Assembly (NCBI GenBank): GCA_910574835.1
Contig: CAJTDE010000014.1
Span: 1-64,000, forward strand
Reading direction: 5' to 3'
Length of the DNA: 64,000 nucleotides
Source of the DNA: Clostridia bacterium
Lineage (GTDB): Bacteria; Bacillota; Clostridia; Lachnospirales; Lachnospiraceae
The notes beneath the pieces were generated by a model, which saw nothing but the letters and a program-made list of their open reading frames with translations, was not told where the DNA came from and made no database searches. The translations under genes were made by a program, and so were the position numbers. This document shows, piece by piece, positions 1 to 7,882 of the stretch. How positions within the stretch are numbered: position 1 is the first letter of the stretch; each line of letters starts with the position of its first letter.

Positions 1-206
1 TCTGCTGGTTTACCAAGGCCATGACAGAGTAGCCAAGTCGGGAAGGGATAAACGCTGAAGGCATCTAAGCGTGAAGCCCCCCTCAAGATGAGATATCCCA
101 TTTGAAAGAAGTAAGACCCCTTAAAGACGATAAGGTAGATAGGGCAGAGGTGGAAGTGCAGTAATGTATGGAGCTGACTGCTACTAATCGGTCGAGGGCT
201 TGACCA
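1..206 (+). rRNA. 23S ribosomal RNA, 3' end (partial)
   Basis: The sequence ends in the typical bacterial 23S 3' terminus, with the ACTAATCGGTCGAGGGCTTGACC-like tail following the conserved AAGTAAGACCCC region. The gene starts before the window. The exact 3' end is placed at the GACC by similarity to the family and could be off by a few bases. No 5S gene follows before the tRNA. Confidence 0.95.
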
Positions 207-345
207 AGCGTCATAGGAGAGAGAAGAACAGAAAAGACTAAGAGAAAACCAAGATGTGGAAGAGATAATTCAGTATATAGTTTTGAAGGTATATGAAAGC
301 GAAGGAAAGCATAGAATATATCTGAAGAGAAAAAAGAAGAAGTAA

Positions 346-417
346 TCCTCGATAGCTCAATGGTAGAGCACGCGGCTGTTAACCGCGGGGTTGTTGGTTC
401 GAGCCCAACTCGGGGAG
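346..417 (+). tRNA. tRNA-Asn (GTT)
   Basis: A full cloverleaf can be folded: a 7-bp acceptor stem (TCCTCGA with TCGGGGA, one G-U pair), a D-arm starting GCTC, an anticodon loop CTGTTAA giving anticodon GTT, and a T-arm with GGTTCGAGCC. CCA is not encoded. It follows the rRNA operon and its 3' 58 nt lie inside a 60-bp sequence repeated at 4578-4637, so it is the probable integration site of the downstream island. Confidence 0.95.
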
Positions 418-419
418 CT
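360..419 (+). repeat. 60-bp direct repeat, left copy (attL-like, within tRNA-Asn)
   Basis: This stretch is identical base for base to 4578-4637. It covers the tRNA-Asn from the D-loop to two bases past the discriminator. A repeat of a tRNA 3' part on both sides of foreign-looking DNA is the classic footprint of site-specific integration. The intact tRNA lies on this side. Confidence 0.88.
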
Positions 420-425
420 TAAAAA

Positions 426-457
426 AGCCCGTAGACATCAGTGTTTATGGGCTTTGT
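426..457 (+). terminator. Terminator-like hairpin after tRNA-Asn
   Basis: AGCCCGTAGACA and TGTTTATGGGCT pair over 12 bp around a 4-nt loop, followed by a short T-rich stretch. It closely resembles the hairpin after the second repeat copy at 4654-4686, consistent with the tRNA terminator having been partly duplicated with the island. Confidence 0.65.
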
Positions 458-519
458 ATATCCGAGGATAAGAGAGAAGAAATTTTGACAGGCAATATGC
501 TGTTAACCGAAAGAGATAT

Positions 520-575
520 GCTCCAATAGCTCAATGGAATGGTTACACTTGTTAGTAACTGAGTGTTTTTTGTTA
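520..575 (+). other. tRNA-like relic
   Basis: The stretch begins GCTCCAATAGCTCAATGG, which looks like the acceptor stem and D-arm of a tRNA, but the D-stem cannot close and no T-arm or acceptor 3' strand follows. It may be a scar of an earlier integration at another tRNA, or chance similarity. Confidence 0.25.
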
Positions 576-698
576 AAAGTGGCAGATTTTCACTCTAGCC
601 TATATAAAACAGGAAATAGTAACATGGAATATTTATAAAAGAAAAAATATATATGGGATGCACGAAAGTGAAAGTAAAGCTGTGGCTTTCCATGTAGT

Positions 699-735
699 GA
701 AACCTTGTATTGAATTTATACAGGGTTTCTTTTTT
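699..735 (+). terminator. Rho-independent terminator
   Basis: GAAACCTTGTAT pairs with ATACAGGGTTTC around a 7-nt loop, and six T residues follow. It sits about 80 bp before the first island gene and may end readthrough from the rRNA/tRNA operon. Confidence 0.75.
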
Positions 736-813
736 GTATTAATCAATTGAAGATAAGTAGAAAATAGATTATAATTATAGAAATAATTAAATGAGTGAAA
801 GCAGGAAGAAAAA

Positions 814-2181
814 ATGTCGGAGCATCAGGGCGTTGAGTGGAAGGAAATTTGGAAAGATGAATATTTGAAATGGATATGTGGATATGCCAATGCACAGGGT
901 GGAACGCTTATTATTGGAAAAGATGATAATGGTGGTGTAACAGGGATTGGTAATTCTAAAAAGCTATTAGAAGATATTCCAAATAAAATTGTTTCTACGA
1001 TGAATATTATTGCCGATGTAAATCTTATAGAAGAAAATGGATTAGAATATATAGAAATTATTGTTGATAGCTATCCGTTTCCCGTTAATTATAGAGGAAA
1101 ATATTATTATCGCAGTGGTAGTACCATGCAGGAAATAAAGGGAATAGAATTATTAAAATTTCTTTACGAAAGGCAAGGGAAAATGTGGGATAATGTGCCA
1201 ATACCAGGAGAAACAGTAGATACCCTAAGTAAGGAAGCGTTGCAGGAATTCAGAAAAAAATCTGTTTATAAAAAGCGGCTAAGTAAAATTGCGGCAGAGG
1301 TCAATGACAAGTTATTGTTAGAGAATTTAAAATTATTTGAAGGAGAAAATCTGATACGAGCAGCAATTTTAATGTTCCATCCCGATCCGGAAAAATGGGT
1401 AACGGGCGCATATATAAAAATCGGATATTTCGGAGATTCTGATTCTGATTTAAGGTATCAAGATGAAGTTCACGGGCCATTAATTTTACAAGCGGATAAA
1501 GTGGTAGAGTTGATTTACACAAAGTATATGAAGGCGTTAATCGATTATAAAGGTTTGCAGAGAACGGAAACGTATATGTTTCCGATGGAGGGATTTCGTG
1601 AGATATTGCTGAATGCCATTAATCACAAAGATTATAGTACTGGAATTCCTATTCAGATTAGCATTTATGAAGACAAAATATATGTTTGGAATGATGGAAA
1701 ATGGCCGGATAATTTGCCAGTAGATAAAATATATGAGAAGCATTCTTCAATACCATATAATCCTAAAATAGCAGATGTTTTCTACAAAGCTGGAGAGATT
1801 GAATCCTGGGGAAGAGGATTTGATAAGATTATGGAGGTATGTGAAAAGGAAAAGGCTCCCTATCCTGATATTGATGCCAACTTCAGGGGAGTTATGGTAT
1901 TGTGTAAGCCTTGTGAGCAGTATAATAAATTATTAAAAGAAAAATATAGAAAAGAAACTTTTTCTAATGTGCAATTTGAAAAATTGTCACAAGAAGAACA
2001 AGTTCGCATGGCTCCGATATTGAAGTATCTGGATGATAATTCTATAATCACTAACGCGATAGGTCGTGATTTATTAGGAAAATCAGTAGCAACGACGAAA
2101 CGTTATCTCAACAGATTATGCGAAGTGGGATTTTTGGAGCAGAAGGGTGCTGGCAGGAGTTCATATTATGAACGAAAATGA
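814..2181 (+). CDS. AlbA_2 (Schlafen-like) ATP-binding transcriptional regulator
   Basis: This 455-residue protein begins with an AlbA_2/divergent AAA_4 domain (about residues 8-115), recognised from the EWKEIWKDEYLKWICGYANAQGG-type opening, split here as EWKE followed by CGYANAQGGTL. Around residues 255-345 it has a GHKL/HATPase_c_4-like segment (REILLNAINHKDY, later GRGFDKI). The C-terminal 60 residues look like a winged helix. The family (COG2865) includes putative transcriptional regulators and is common in defence and toxin-antitoxin neighbourhoods. A purine-rich ribosome-binding region (AGGAAGAAAAA) precedes the ATG. The gene is AT-rich and is the first of three inside the tRNA-bounded island. 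Its role as sensor or regulator of the next two genes is inference. Confidence 0.8.
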   Translation: MSEHQGVEWKEIWKDEYLKWICGYANAQGGTLIIGKDDNGGVTGIGNSKKLLEDIPNKIVSTMNIIADVNLIEENGLEYIEIIVDSYPFPVNYRGKYYYRSGSTMQEIKGIELLKFLYERQGKMWDNVPIPGETVDTLSKEALQEFRKKSVYKKRLSKIAAEVNDKLLLENLKLFEGENLIRAAILMFHPDPEKWVTGAYIKIGYFGDSDSDLRYQDEVHGPLILQADKVVELIYTKYMKALIDYKGLQRTETYMFPMEGFREILLNAINHKDYSTGIPIQISIYEDKIYVWNDGKWPDNLPVDKIYEKHSSIPYNPKIADVFYKAGEIESWGRGFDKIMEVCEKEKAPYPDIDANFRGVMVLCKPCEQYNKLLKEKYRKETFSNVQFEKLSQEEQVRMAPILKYLDDNSIITNAIGRDLLGKSVATTKRYLNRLCEVGFLEQKGAGRSSYYERK

Positions 2182-2213
2182 GCCGAATAATGAGCCGAAT
2201 AATGAGCCGAATA
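2178..2213 (+). repeat. Three perfect 12-bp tandem repeats at the 3' end of the AlbA_2 gene
   Basis: The unit ATGAGCCGAATA occurs three times exactly (2178, 2190, 2202). The upstream gene stops in the first unit. In the +1 frame an ATG at 2168 reads MNENEPNN, then EPNN twice more, then ERK and a stop at 2227. The in-frame end of the real gene is also ERK-stop. The array may be an expansion that followed a frameshift in the original C-terminus. Confidence 0.85.
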
Positions 2214-2304
2214 ATGAACGAAAATAGACAATTTATAGAAAAAGAGGATATTAGGATAAAATTGGTATGTAACACATACAATAGGGGAAAAGAGGAAAGA
2301 GAAA

Positions 2305-3486
2305 ATGAGAATAATGTCAAATATATATGATAATAGGATTAAGAGTACAAATTTATATGTTGAAACAACATTTGGAGAATATTTACAGTATGCGAAAGAT
2401 TTGATTAAAAATAATGACCTTCAAAGAAAGCGTGTGAAAACTTCCCAAACAGTATATTCATTGTTAAAAGAGGATTTGCTAAATGGTTGTGTAATACCTC
2501 CATTAGTATTAGCTATCATGAGTGATGATAATACATTAAAAAATATGGAAAGTGATGAACTACAGGACTACATTAAAACACATAGAGAAAAGGTTTTAAT
2601 TCTTGATGGTTTACAGAGAACACATACTCTGATAGCAGCAGAGATGGATGCACTTGAACAAAAAAAAGAAGATTTTTATGATTATAAGCTACGATTGGAG
2701 GTTTATGTAAATATAAATAAATTTGGTGTATTGTATAGGATGTTGACTTTAAATACAGGACAAACCCCCATGTCTCCTCGTCATCAGTTAGAGATGTTGT
2801 ATAGTGACATGTTGGATACAGAAGTAAACGGCGTGAAGCTGATTAGAGAAGTTGAAGGGACGGCGAATGCAGATAAAAAAGAGTTTATATTTAAAAATAC
2901 AATTGATGGTTTTAATTCGTATATGAGCCGAAATGCTTTACCAATGGATCGGGAAGAAATGCTTGAAAATATAAAAATGTTGGAAAAAATGTCTAAAGAA
3001 AATATATCTGTAGATATTTTTAAGTCTTTTTTAGAAGGATATATTAAAGTGTTCGACGTTTTATGTGAAAAGGCAAAGAATTGTTATGTAGATCAGGATA
3101 AGCTTCATGAATATGAAATTAAAAGTTCGCCTTTTGCAAGAAAAGCAAGTAAGGCTTTTTCAACATCACAGGCACTAACTGGCTATGGAGCTGCAATGGG
3201 GATCATGAAAGATAAAAGAATTATTGAAGATTTTGGTTCATTGGAGAAGATTGTAAAAGATATAGAAGATAATTATATAGATGACAAAGAAGGCGAGTGG
3301 TTTATGGAATTTTTAAAGCGGATGGATATGATAAAAGTTAAGGCGAAGAAGATAGGAAATGCCCAAAGAATGTATTTGGAATATTTTTATCGGGAATTGT
3401 TTAATGAAGAAAGTGATTCATATGCTGATTTATTACAAGCGGTAGAAAATGGATATAGGAAATATGATAGTCAGGTAAATGGGTAA
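2305..3486 (+). CDS. Island protein with DGxQR motif (DGQHR/ParB- or DUF262-like), unknown function
   Basis: The 393-residue protein carries ILDGLQRTHTL with D101, G102, Q104 and R105. This resembles the DGQHR signature of DndB-like proteins and the DGQQR signature of DUF262 (GmrS-type) and ParB-like nucleases. A later stretch, LNTGQTPMSPRHQ, fits the second conserved block of DGQHR-type proteins. No membrane segments or signal peptide are visible. A GAGGA sequence 9 nt before the ATG supports the start. Its stop overlaps the next start by one base, so the two are probably translated together. Whether it binds nucleotide, DNA or neither is unknown; membership in a named family is a motif-based guess. 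Confidence 0.6.
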   Translation: MRIMSNIYDNRIKSTNLYVETTFGEYLQYAKDLIKNNDLQRKRVKTSQTVYSLLKEDLLNGCVIPPLVLAIMSDDNTLKNMESDELQDYIKTHREKVLILDGLQRTHTLIAAEMDALEQKKEDFYDYKLRLEVYVNINKFGVLYRMLTLNTGQTPMSPRHQLEMLYSDMLDTEVNGVKLIREVEGTANADKKEFIFKNTIDGFNSYMSRNALPMDREEMLENIKMLEKMSKENISVDIFKSFLEGYIKVFDVLCEKAKNCYVDQDKLHEYEIKSSPFARKASKAFSTSQALTGYGAAMGIMKDKRIIEDFGSLEKIVKDIEDNYIDDKEGEWFMEFLKRMDMIKVKAKKIGNAQRMYLEYFYRELFNEESDSYADLLQAVENGYRKYDSQVNG

Positions 3487-4526
3487 TGAAATACGAAGCC
3501 AATGAAAATAATATAACAAAATACCATAATGGAGTATTTGAAGTAAAAGATATAAAAACAGGAAATGAATTTCTATATAAACCTTTACTATCATTAGATA
3601 AATCATTTGTACCATATGATTTTGAAATGTGTTTTTTATATAATAATGGTGGAGTTTCAGAAAATAGCATTTTTAAATTATATGCTGATGGGATTCGAAT
3701 TGGATGGATATTTCCTATACAGTCTTTGGAATCTAAGGAACATGATTATGTGCAGGATGAGTTTTATTTAAAATATGCATATATAGTCATGTATAAGTTG
3801 TTACAAATGACAGAGTTTGGAGACAGAGAATACTCAGATTTCAGTATTTTGGATTATTATTCGGATGATATTCAAATACTGGTGTATGATAAAGGAAATG
3901 CAAGTAAAATAGAACGTTTTGATATATCAAATTATGCAGTAGATTTATTTTCAAAAGGATATTCTTTTTGTGGTGAGGGAAATGTTTTTACAAAGCTTGA
4001 TATATTTGATAAAAATATTAGAGTTAAGCAATTGCCCGAACCAATAAGAGATATTTCATATATCAATGTTTTATTTATGGAATTAATACCTCTCAGGGAA
4101 TCAAGTTACTCAAAATTCCATTTAATCTATCAGATTGTTGAAATATTGATTGGTGTAGTGTTTAACTATAAAATAAAAAGTTTTATTAATGAGATCGAAG
4201 ATTCTCCGGATGACTTATTTGAAAAAAGAGAGCAACTTAGTGATATTACAACGGAAAAGAATAGAGTTATATGGCTTTTTAACAATTTTTCTAATATCGA
4301 TTTACAAAAAAAAGAAATTCTGAATAATCTCTGTGAAAAAATGTTACAGGATAATGAAAAACGTTATAAAGAAAATAATGTTGGTAATAATTTGTATGCA
4401 GTGAGATGTTTGATTGTACATAATCTCTATTCTTTAGATGAAGATGGACGAGAACTGTTAAAGGAATTAAATAATAGTTTTTTAGACGTAGTATTAGATA
4501 TTCTATTTACTTTCCATGAAAATTAA
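3486..4526 (+). CDS. HEPN-like protein with R-x4-H motif, candidate RNase effector
   Basis: This 346-residue protein is translationally coupled to the preceding gene. Its C-terminal third is helical and ends with AVRCLIVHNLY, where R307 and H312 form an R-x4-H motif in the position and context expected of HEPN ribonucleases (usually RNxxxH). The helix before it (YQIVEILIGVVFNYKIK) also fits a HEPN bundle. The N-terminal 200 residues match nothing I recognise and could be a sensor. HEPN proteins are frequent toxic effectors in toxin-antitoxin and abortive-infection systems. The effector role here is inference from the motif and from the island setting. Confidence 0.6.
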   Translation: MKYEANENNITKYHNGVFEVKDIKTGNEFLYKPLLSLDKSFVPYDFEMCFLYNNGGVSENSIFKLYADGIRIGWIFPIQSLESKEHDYVQDEFYLKYAYIVMYKLLQMTEFGDREYSDFSILDYYSDDIQILVYDKGNASKIERFDISNYAVDLFSKGYSFCGEGNVFTKLDIFDKNIRVKQLPEPIRDISYINVLFMELIPLRESSYSKFHLIYQIVEILIGVVFNYKIKSFINEIEDSPDDLFEKREQLSDITTEKNRVIWLFNNFSNIDLQKKEILNNLCEKMLQDNEKRYKENNVGNNLYAVRCLIVHNLYSLDEDGRELLKELNNSFLDVVLDILFTFHEN

Positions 4527-4577
4527 AGATGGGAGTATTTTAGCTTGTGATAGTTCTTCGGTGTGCGAACGCACCCT

Positions 4578-4637
4578 ATGGTAGAGCACGCGGCTGTTAA
4601 CCGCGGGGTTGTTGGTTCGAGCCCAACTCGGGGAGCT
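4578..4637 (+). repeat. 60-bp direct repeat, right copy (attR-like, partial tRNA-Asn)
   Basis: It is identical to 360-419. Upstream of it the sequence (GTGCGAACGCAC, a small hairpin) does not restore the acceptor 5' strand, so this copy is not a working tRNA. It marks the right border of the island. Confidence 0.88.
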
Positions 4638-4653
4638 AAGTAAATAGTTTGAT

Positions 4654-4686
4654 AAAAACCTGTAGACGTAATGTTTACAGGTTTTT
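4654..4686 (+). terminator. Terminator after the right repeat
   Basis: AAAAACCTGTA pairs with TACAGGTTTTT around a short loop, giving a T-rich 3' arm. It resembles the hairpin at 426-457 and is probably the original tRNA-Asn terminator displaced by the island. Confidence 0.75.
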
Positions 4687-5126
4687 ATGTATTTTACTTT
4701 TCCTCTGAAAAATTGAGCACGAAATATATGGTATAGGCTAACGCAACCGTAGTGATTACATTAAGAATCAATCATAGGAAACGGATACCCATTTCCGTAA
4801 ATCTGCCCGTCCGCGCTATGGCTTGCCGGACGGATTTCGCTTGTTGGGAAGAATCTTAAACTCTCTTAAAAACCCTCTCACTACCTACAATACCACACAG
4901 AGCGTTTTTGAAGGAGTTTTGAGAGAAATACTTCAAAAAGTTTTCTTTGCTTCTTAATACGGGGAAGTTTGGGAAATGCCAATGCTTCAAAAGAAAATTG
5001 CTAAAAATCTTTTCTATCAGAGCGGACTGCTGTATACTGGTAAATACTTGTCCTTAAAACCGCAAGATATATGAAAAACTGGACGAAATATCCTGTTATA
5101 ATGCAGAAAGAAAGGAGGAAGCTGCA
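4687..5126. other. Intergenic region with one GC-rich hairpin
   Basis: I see no gene here. CCGTCCG (4807-4813) pairs with CGGACGG (4827-4833), without a T run. A TATAAT hexamer at 5097-5102 is a likely -10 box for the AraC-GNAT gene, and AGAAAGGAGGAAG just before 5127 is its ribosome-binding site. Confidence 0.5.
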
Positions 5127-5984
5127 ATGCCGGGGAATATCAAAAATGTAATGGCGGCAATCGACTATATCGAAAGCCATCTGCACGAAAAACTGGACTT
5201 GGAAACAGTTGCGGGGGCTGTACATTATTCAAAATATTATTTGCACCGAATGTTCACAGATACGGTTGGGTTGACAATTCACGATTATGTACAACGCCGC
5301 CAGTTGACCGAAGCCGCAAAACTGCTTGTTCTTTCCGACCGACCAATTCTTGAAATTGCGCTTTCTGCCGGATATGAGAGCCAGCAGTCTTTTACGGATA
5401 TTTTCAAAGCCATGTATAAAAAATCTCCTAACAGGTACAGGGAGGAAGAAGAATTTTATCCATTGCAGCTAAGATATGTCTTGAATGAAAATCCTACAAA
5501 TTTAGAAGAAAAAGAATGGCAGGATAAAATCGTCTTTGCAACACAGAAAGATATACCCAAATGGATAGAACTGGTTCACCTTGTCATTGACGGTTTTCCG
5601 CGCTTGGACGAAAAACAATATCTTGCACAGTTGCAGGAGTATATCAAAAATAAGCGTGCATTGATTTTGAAAGACGCTGATACGGCAATCGGGATTATGG
5701 CGTTTAACGAGGTGACGGGGAGCATTGATTTCTTTGGGGTACACCCACAGTATCGGAAAAGAGGGATAGCGAAAGCATTTTGTGAAAAGGCATTGTATGA
5801 ACTTGCACGTTCCGCCCAGATTAGCGTGACGACTTTTCGGGAGGGCGACAAGGCAGACACAGGCTATCGGGAGGTATGGGGAAGTCTTGGCTTTGCCGAA
5901 GCGGAACTGTTAATTGAATTTGGATATCCGACGCAGCGGTTTATACTTCACAGAGAAAAATCGGAGGGCGAAGACAATGAATGA
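5127..5984 (+). CDS. AraC-type regulator fused to a GNAT acetyltransferase
   Basis: Residues 1-105 form an AraC/XylS double helix-turn-helix (IDYIESHLHEKLDLETVA through SAGYESQQSFTDIFKAMYKKSPNRYR). Residues about 125-275 resemble a GNAT acyltransferase: FFGVHPQYRKRGIAKAF is the acetyl-CoA binding motif A, followed by a late WGSLGFAEAE segment. The DNA-binding domain is N-terminal and the usual AraC sensing domain is replaced by the acetyltransferase. A strong GGAGG precedes the ATG. The stop overlaps the start of the MATE exporter by 8 bp, so the pair is translationally coupled and probably forms a self-contained drug-response unit: regulator, possible modifying enzyme and pump. The substrate is unknown. 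Confidence 0.85.
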   Translation: MPGNIKNVMAAIDYIESHLHEKLDLETVAGAVHYSKYYLHRMFTDTVGLTIHDYVQRRQLTEAAKLLVLSDRPILEIALSAGYESQQSFTDIFKAMYKKSPNRYREEEEFYPLQLRYVLNENPTNLEEKEWQDKIVFATQKDIPKWIELVHLVIDGFPRLDEKQYLAQLQEYIKNKRALILKDADTAIGIMAFNEVTGSIDFFGVHPQYRKRGIAKAFCEKALYELARSAQISVTTFREGDKADTGYREVWGSLGFAEAELLIEFGYPTQRFILHREKSEGEDNE

Positions 5985-7311
5985 CCTAAATCCACTATCA
6001 CAGAACTTTACAATAAAATCGTTGCTGAAATTTGCATTTCCGACAATTTTGATGATGATATTCATGGGGCTGTATACAGTCGTTGACACAATTTTCGTAG
6101 CACGATTTGTAGATACAAATGCGCTTTCGGCATTGAATATTGTCTGCCCTGTTATCAATCTGATTGTCGGTCTTGGAACCATGCCTGCAACAGGAGGAAG
6201 TGCGATTGTAGCCCGCAAAATGGGAGCAGGAGAACAAAAAAGAGCGGAACAGGATTTTACGCTGATTATCTCAGCAGGTATTTTGTTTGGTGTATTGATT
6301 GCAGTCTTGGGGACGGTTTTTATTGACAGAATTGTCCGGGGGCTTGGGGCGGGCAGTATTCTATTTCCGTATTGTAAAGAATACCTTTTTATCCTGCTTT
6401 TATTCACGCCCGCAAGTATCCTGCAAGTGCTTTTTCAAAATCTTATCGTAACGGCAGGACGCCCCGGAATGGGTATGGTGCTTGGCATAAGCGCGGGAAT
6501 CGCTAATATTTTACTGGACTATATTTTTATGGTGCCGCTTCACATGGGCATTAAGGGGGCGGCATTTGGTACGGGCATTGGCTATATGATACCGGCGGTG
6601 ATTGGATTGTGGTTCTTTTCCGCAAAGAGAGGCAGTCTGCATTTTAGGAAACCAGTCATGGATTTTTCCGTATTGGCTGAAAGCTGTACCAATGGTTTTT
6701 CGGAAATGGTAAGTCAGGCGGCAACAGCGGTTACAACATTCCTTTTTAACCGTATTATGATGAAATTGCATGGAGAAAACGGAGTTGCGGCAATCACAAT
6801 CATTATCTATACACAGTTTTTATTGAGTGCCCTTTACATAGGCTTTTCTATGGGAGCAGCCCCGGTTATCAGCTATAACTATGGGAAGCAGGAGGTCAAA
6901 CAGCTAAAGAATGTATTTTCTATTTGTATGCGGTTCATTGCCTTTGTTTCGGTCACTGTTTTTGCAGTAGCTTTTATTTTTGGTTTGCCATTGGTTGGTA
7001 TTTTTGCAGAAAAGGGAACACCTGTTTATGAAATTGCGCGAAACGGATTTTTGATTTTTCCCTTTAGTTTTCTGTTTTGCGGGCTGAATATTTTTACCTC
7101 TGCCACATTTACAGCATTATCAAACGGGAAGCTGTCAGCAATTTTGTCATTCCTGCGGACTTTTGGACTGATTACAGTGCTGTTGCTTACATTGCCAAAT
7201 GTTTTGGGCGTAACGGGGGTATGGCTTGCAGTACCGATGGCAGAACTAATTACTATGATTGTAGCATTGGTTTTTCTTCGTCAGAACAGGGAAAAGTATC
7301 ACTACGCATAA
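5977..7311 (+). CDS. MATE family multidrug efflux transporter
   Basis: This 444-residue integral membrane protein has about 12 hydrophobic segments and the MATE architecture: FAFPTILMMIFMGLYTVVDTIFV near the N-terminus, split here as FAFPTILMM then LYTVVDTIFVARF, followed by PATGGSAIVARKMGAGE and IGFSMGAAPVISYNYG in the second half. MATE proteins export drugs or metabolites by sodium or proton antiport. I chose ATG 5977 because GGAGG lies 7-11 nt upstream. A start 63 bp earlier would overlap deeply with the AraC-GNAT gene. Confidence 0.9.
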   Translation: MNDLNPLSQNFTIKSLLKFAFPTILMMIFMGLYTVVDTIFVARFVDTNALSALNIVCPVINLIVGLGTMPATGGSAIVARKMGAGEQKRAEQDFTLIISAGILFGVLIAVLGTVFIDRIVRGLGAGSILFPYCKEYLFILLLFTPASILQVLFQNLIVTAGRPGMGMVLGISAGIANILLDYIFMVPLHMGIKGAAFGTGIGYMIPAVIGLWFFSAKRGSLHFRKPVMDFSVLAESCTNGFSEMVSQAATAVTTFLFNRIMMKLHGENGVAAITIIIYTQFLLSALYIGFSMGAAPVISYNYGKQEVKQLKNVFSICMRFIAFVSVTVFAVAFIFGLPLVGIFAEKGTPVYEIARNGFLIFPFSFLFCGLNIFTSATFTALSNGKLSAILSFLRTFGLITVLLLTLPNVLGVTGVWLAVPMAELITMIVALVFLRQNREKYHYA

Positions 7312-7410
7312 AAAGAAGATTTTCATACCGTCCGGCGGTTAATGAAAGACCTAATCCTTCAGATATGCTGGGAGAATAGAATAAGCAGTAGTGAAACGGA
7401 TATTATAAAA

Positions 7411-7473
7411 GCCTCCTATGTTACAAATTACAATGGGAAAGGTGTTGCGAACCAATCTCAAAGAATAGGAGGC
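7411..7473 (+). promoter_or_regulatory. Hairpin masking the IS200-type tnpA ribosome-binding site
   Basis: GCCTCCTAT (7411-7419) is the exact reverse complement of ATAGGAGGC (7465-7473), which contains the Shine-Dalgarno of the transposase start at 7481. IS200-type elements are known to limit transposase translation with such a leader stem. Confidence 0.65.
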
Positions 7474-7480
7474 GGTCCAA

Positions 7481-7827
7481 ATGGGCAGTAAAAGTTTATC
7501 ACATACTAGATGGAAATGCCAGTACCATATGGTTTTTATTCCGAAATATAGGAAGAAACAGCTGTGTGCATGGATCATGTACATTTATGCGTATGCATCC
7601 CTCCCAAATTAAGGGTATCGCAGTTCATGGGATACCTAAAAGGGAAAAGTACCCTGATGATATACGATAAACATCCGGAATTAGGCAGTAAATTCAATAA
7701 ATCCTTCTGAGCGAGAGGATATTATATTGCAACAGTGGGCAATATCACAGAGGCTGCAATCAAGAAATATATTCAGGAACAATCAGAAGAATCCCGGAAA
7801 GAAGATACCCCGCGAGCCGCTTTTTAG
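7481..7827 (+). pseudogene. IS200/IS605 family TnpA transposase, degraded
   Basis: The reading opens MGSKSLSHTRWKCQYHMVFI then PKYRKK, the hallmark start of IS200-type Y1 transposases. It then jumps, by an internal deletion and frame change, to HVHLCVCIPPKLRVSQFMGYLKG, where the HUH-type metal-binding histidines should lie. The tail reads YYIATVGNITEAAIKKYI, which carries the family's catalytic tyrosine helix, and a stop interrupts the sequence after FNKSF. The piece is about 115 codons against the family's usual 140-155. It cannot make a working transposase. Confidence 0.85.
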
Positions 7828-7870
7828 CGGCAGCCAGTAATATGGTTTGTAACACCCCGCCTTTAGGCGG
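7816..7870 (+). repeat. Right-end hairpins of the IS200/IS605 relic
   Basis: Two short hairpins, GCCGC-loop-GCGGC (7816-7831) and CCGCC-TTTA-GGCGG (7857-7870), lie just after the transposase relic. Subterminal hairpins are recognition elements of this family. They may also act as terminators for the converging LysR gene. Confidence 0.6.
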
Positions 7871-7882
7871 AGATGATCCGTT

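Noticed and set aside
4578-4650. Second functional tRNA-Asn
   Set aside because: Only the last 58 tRNA bases are present; the acceptor 5' strand and start of the D-arm are missing, so it cannot fold as a tRNA.
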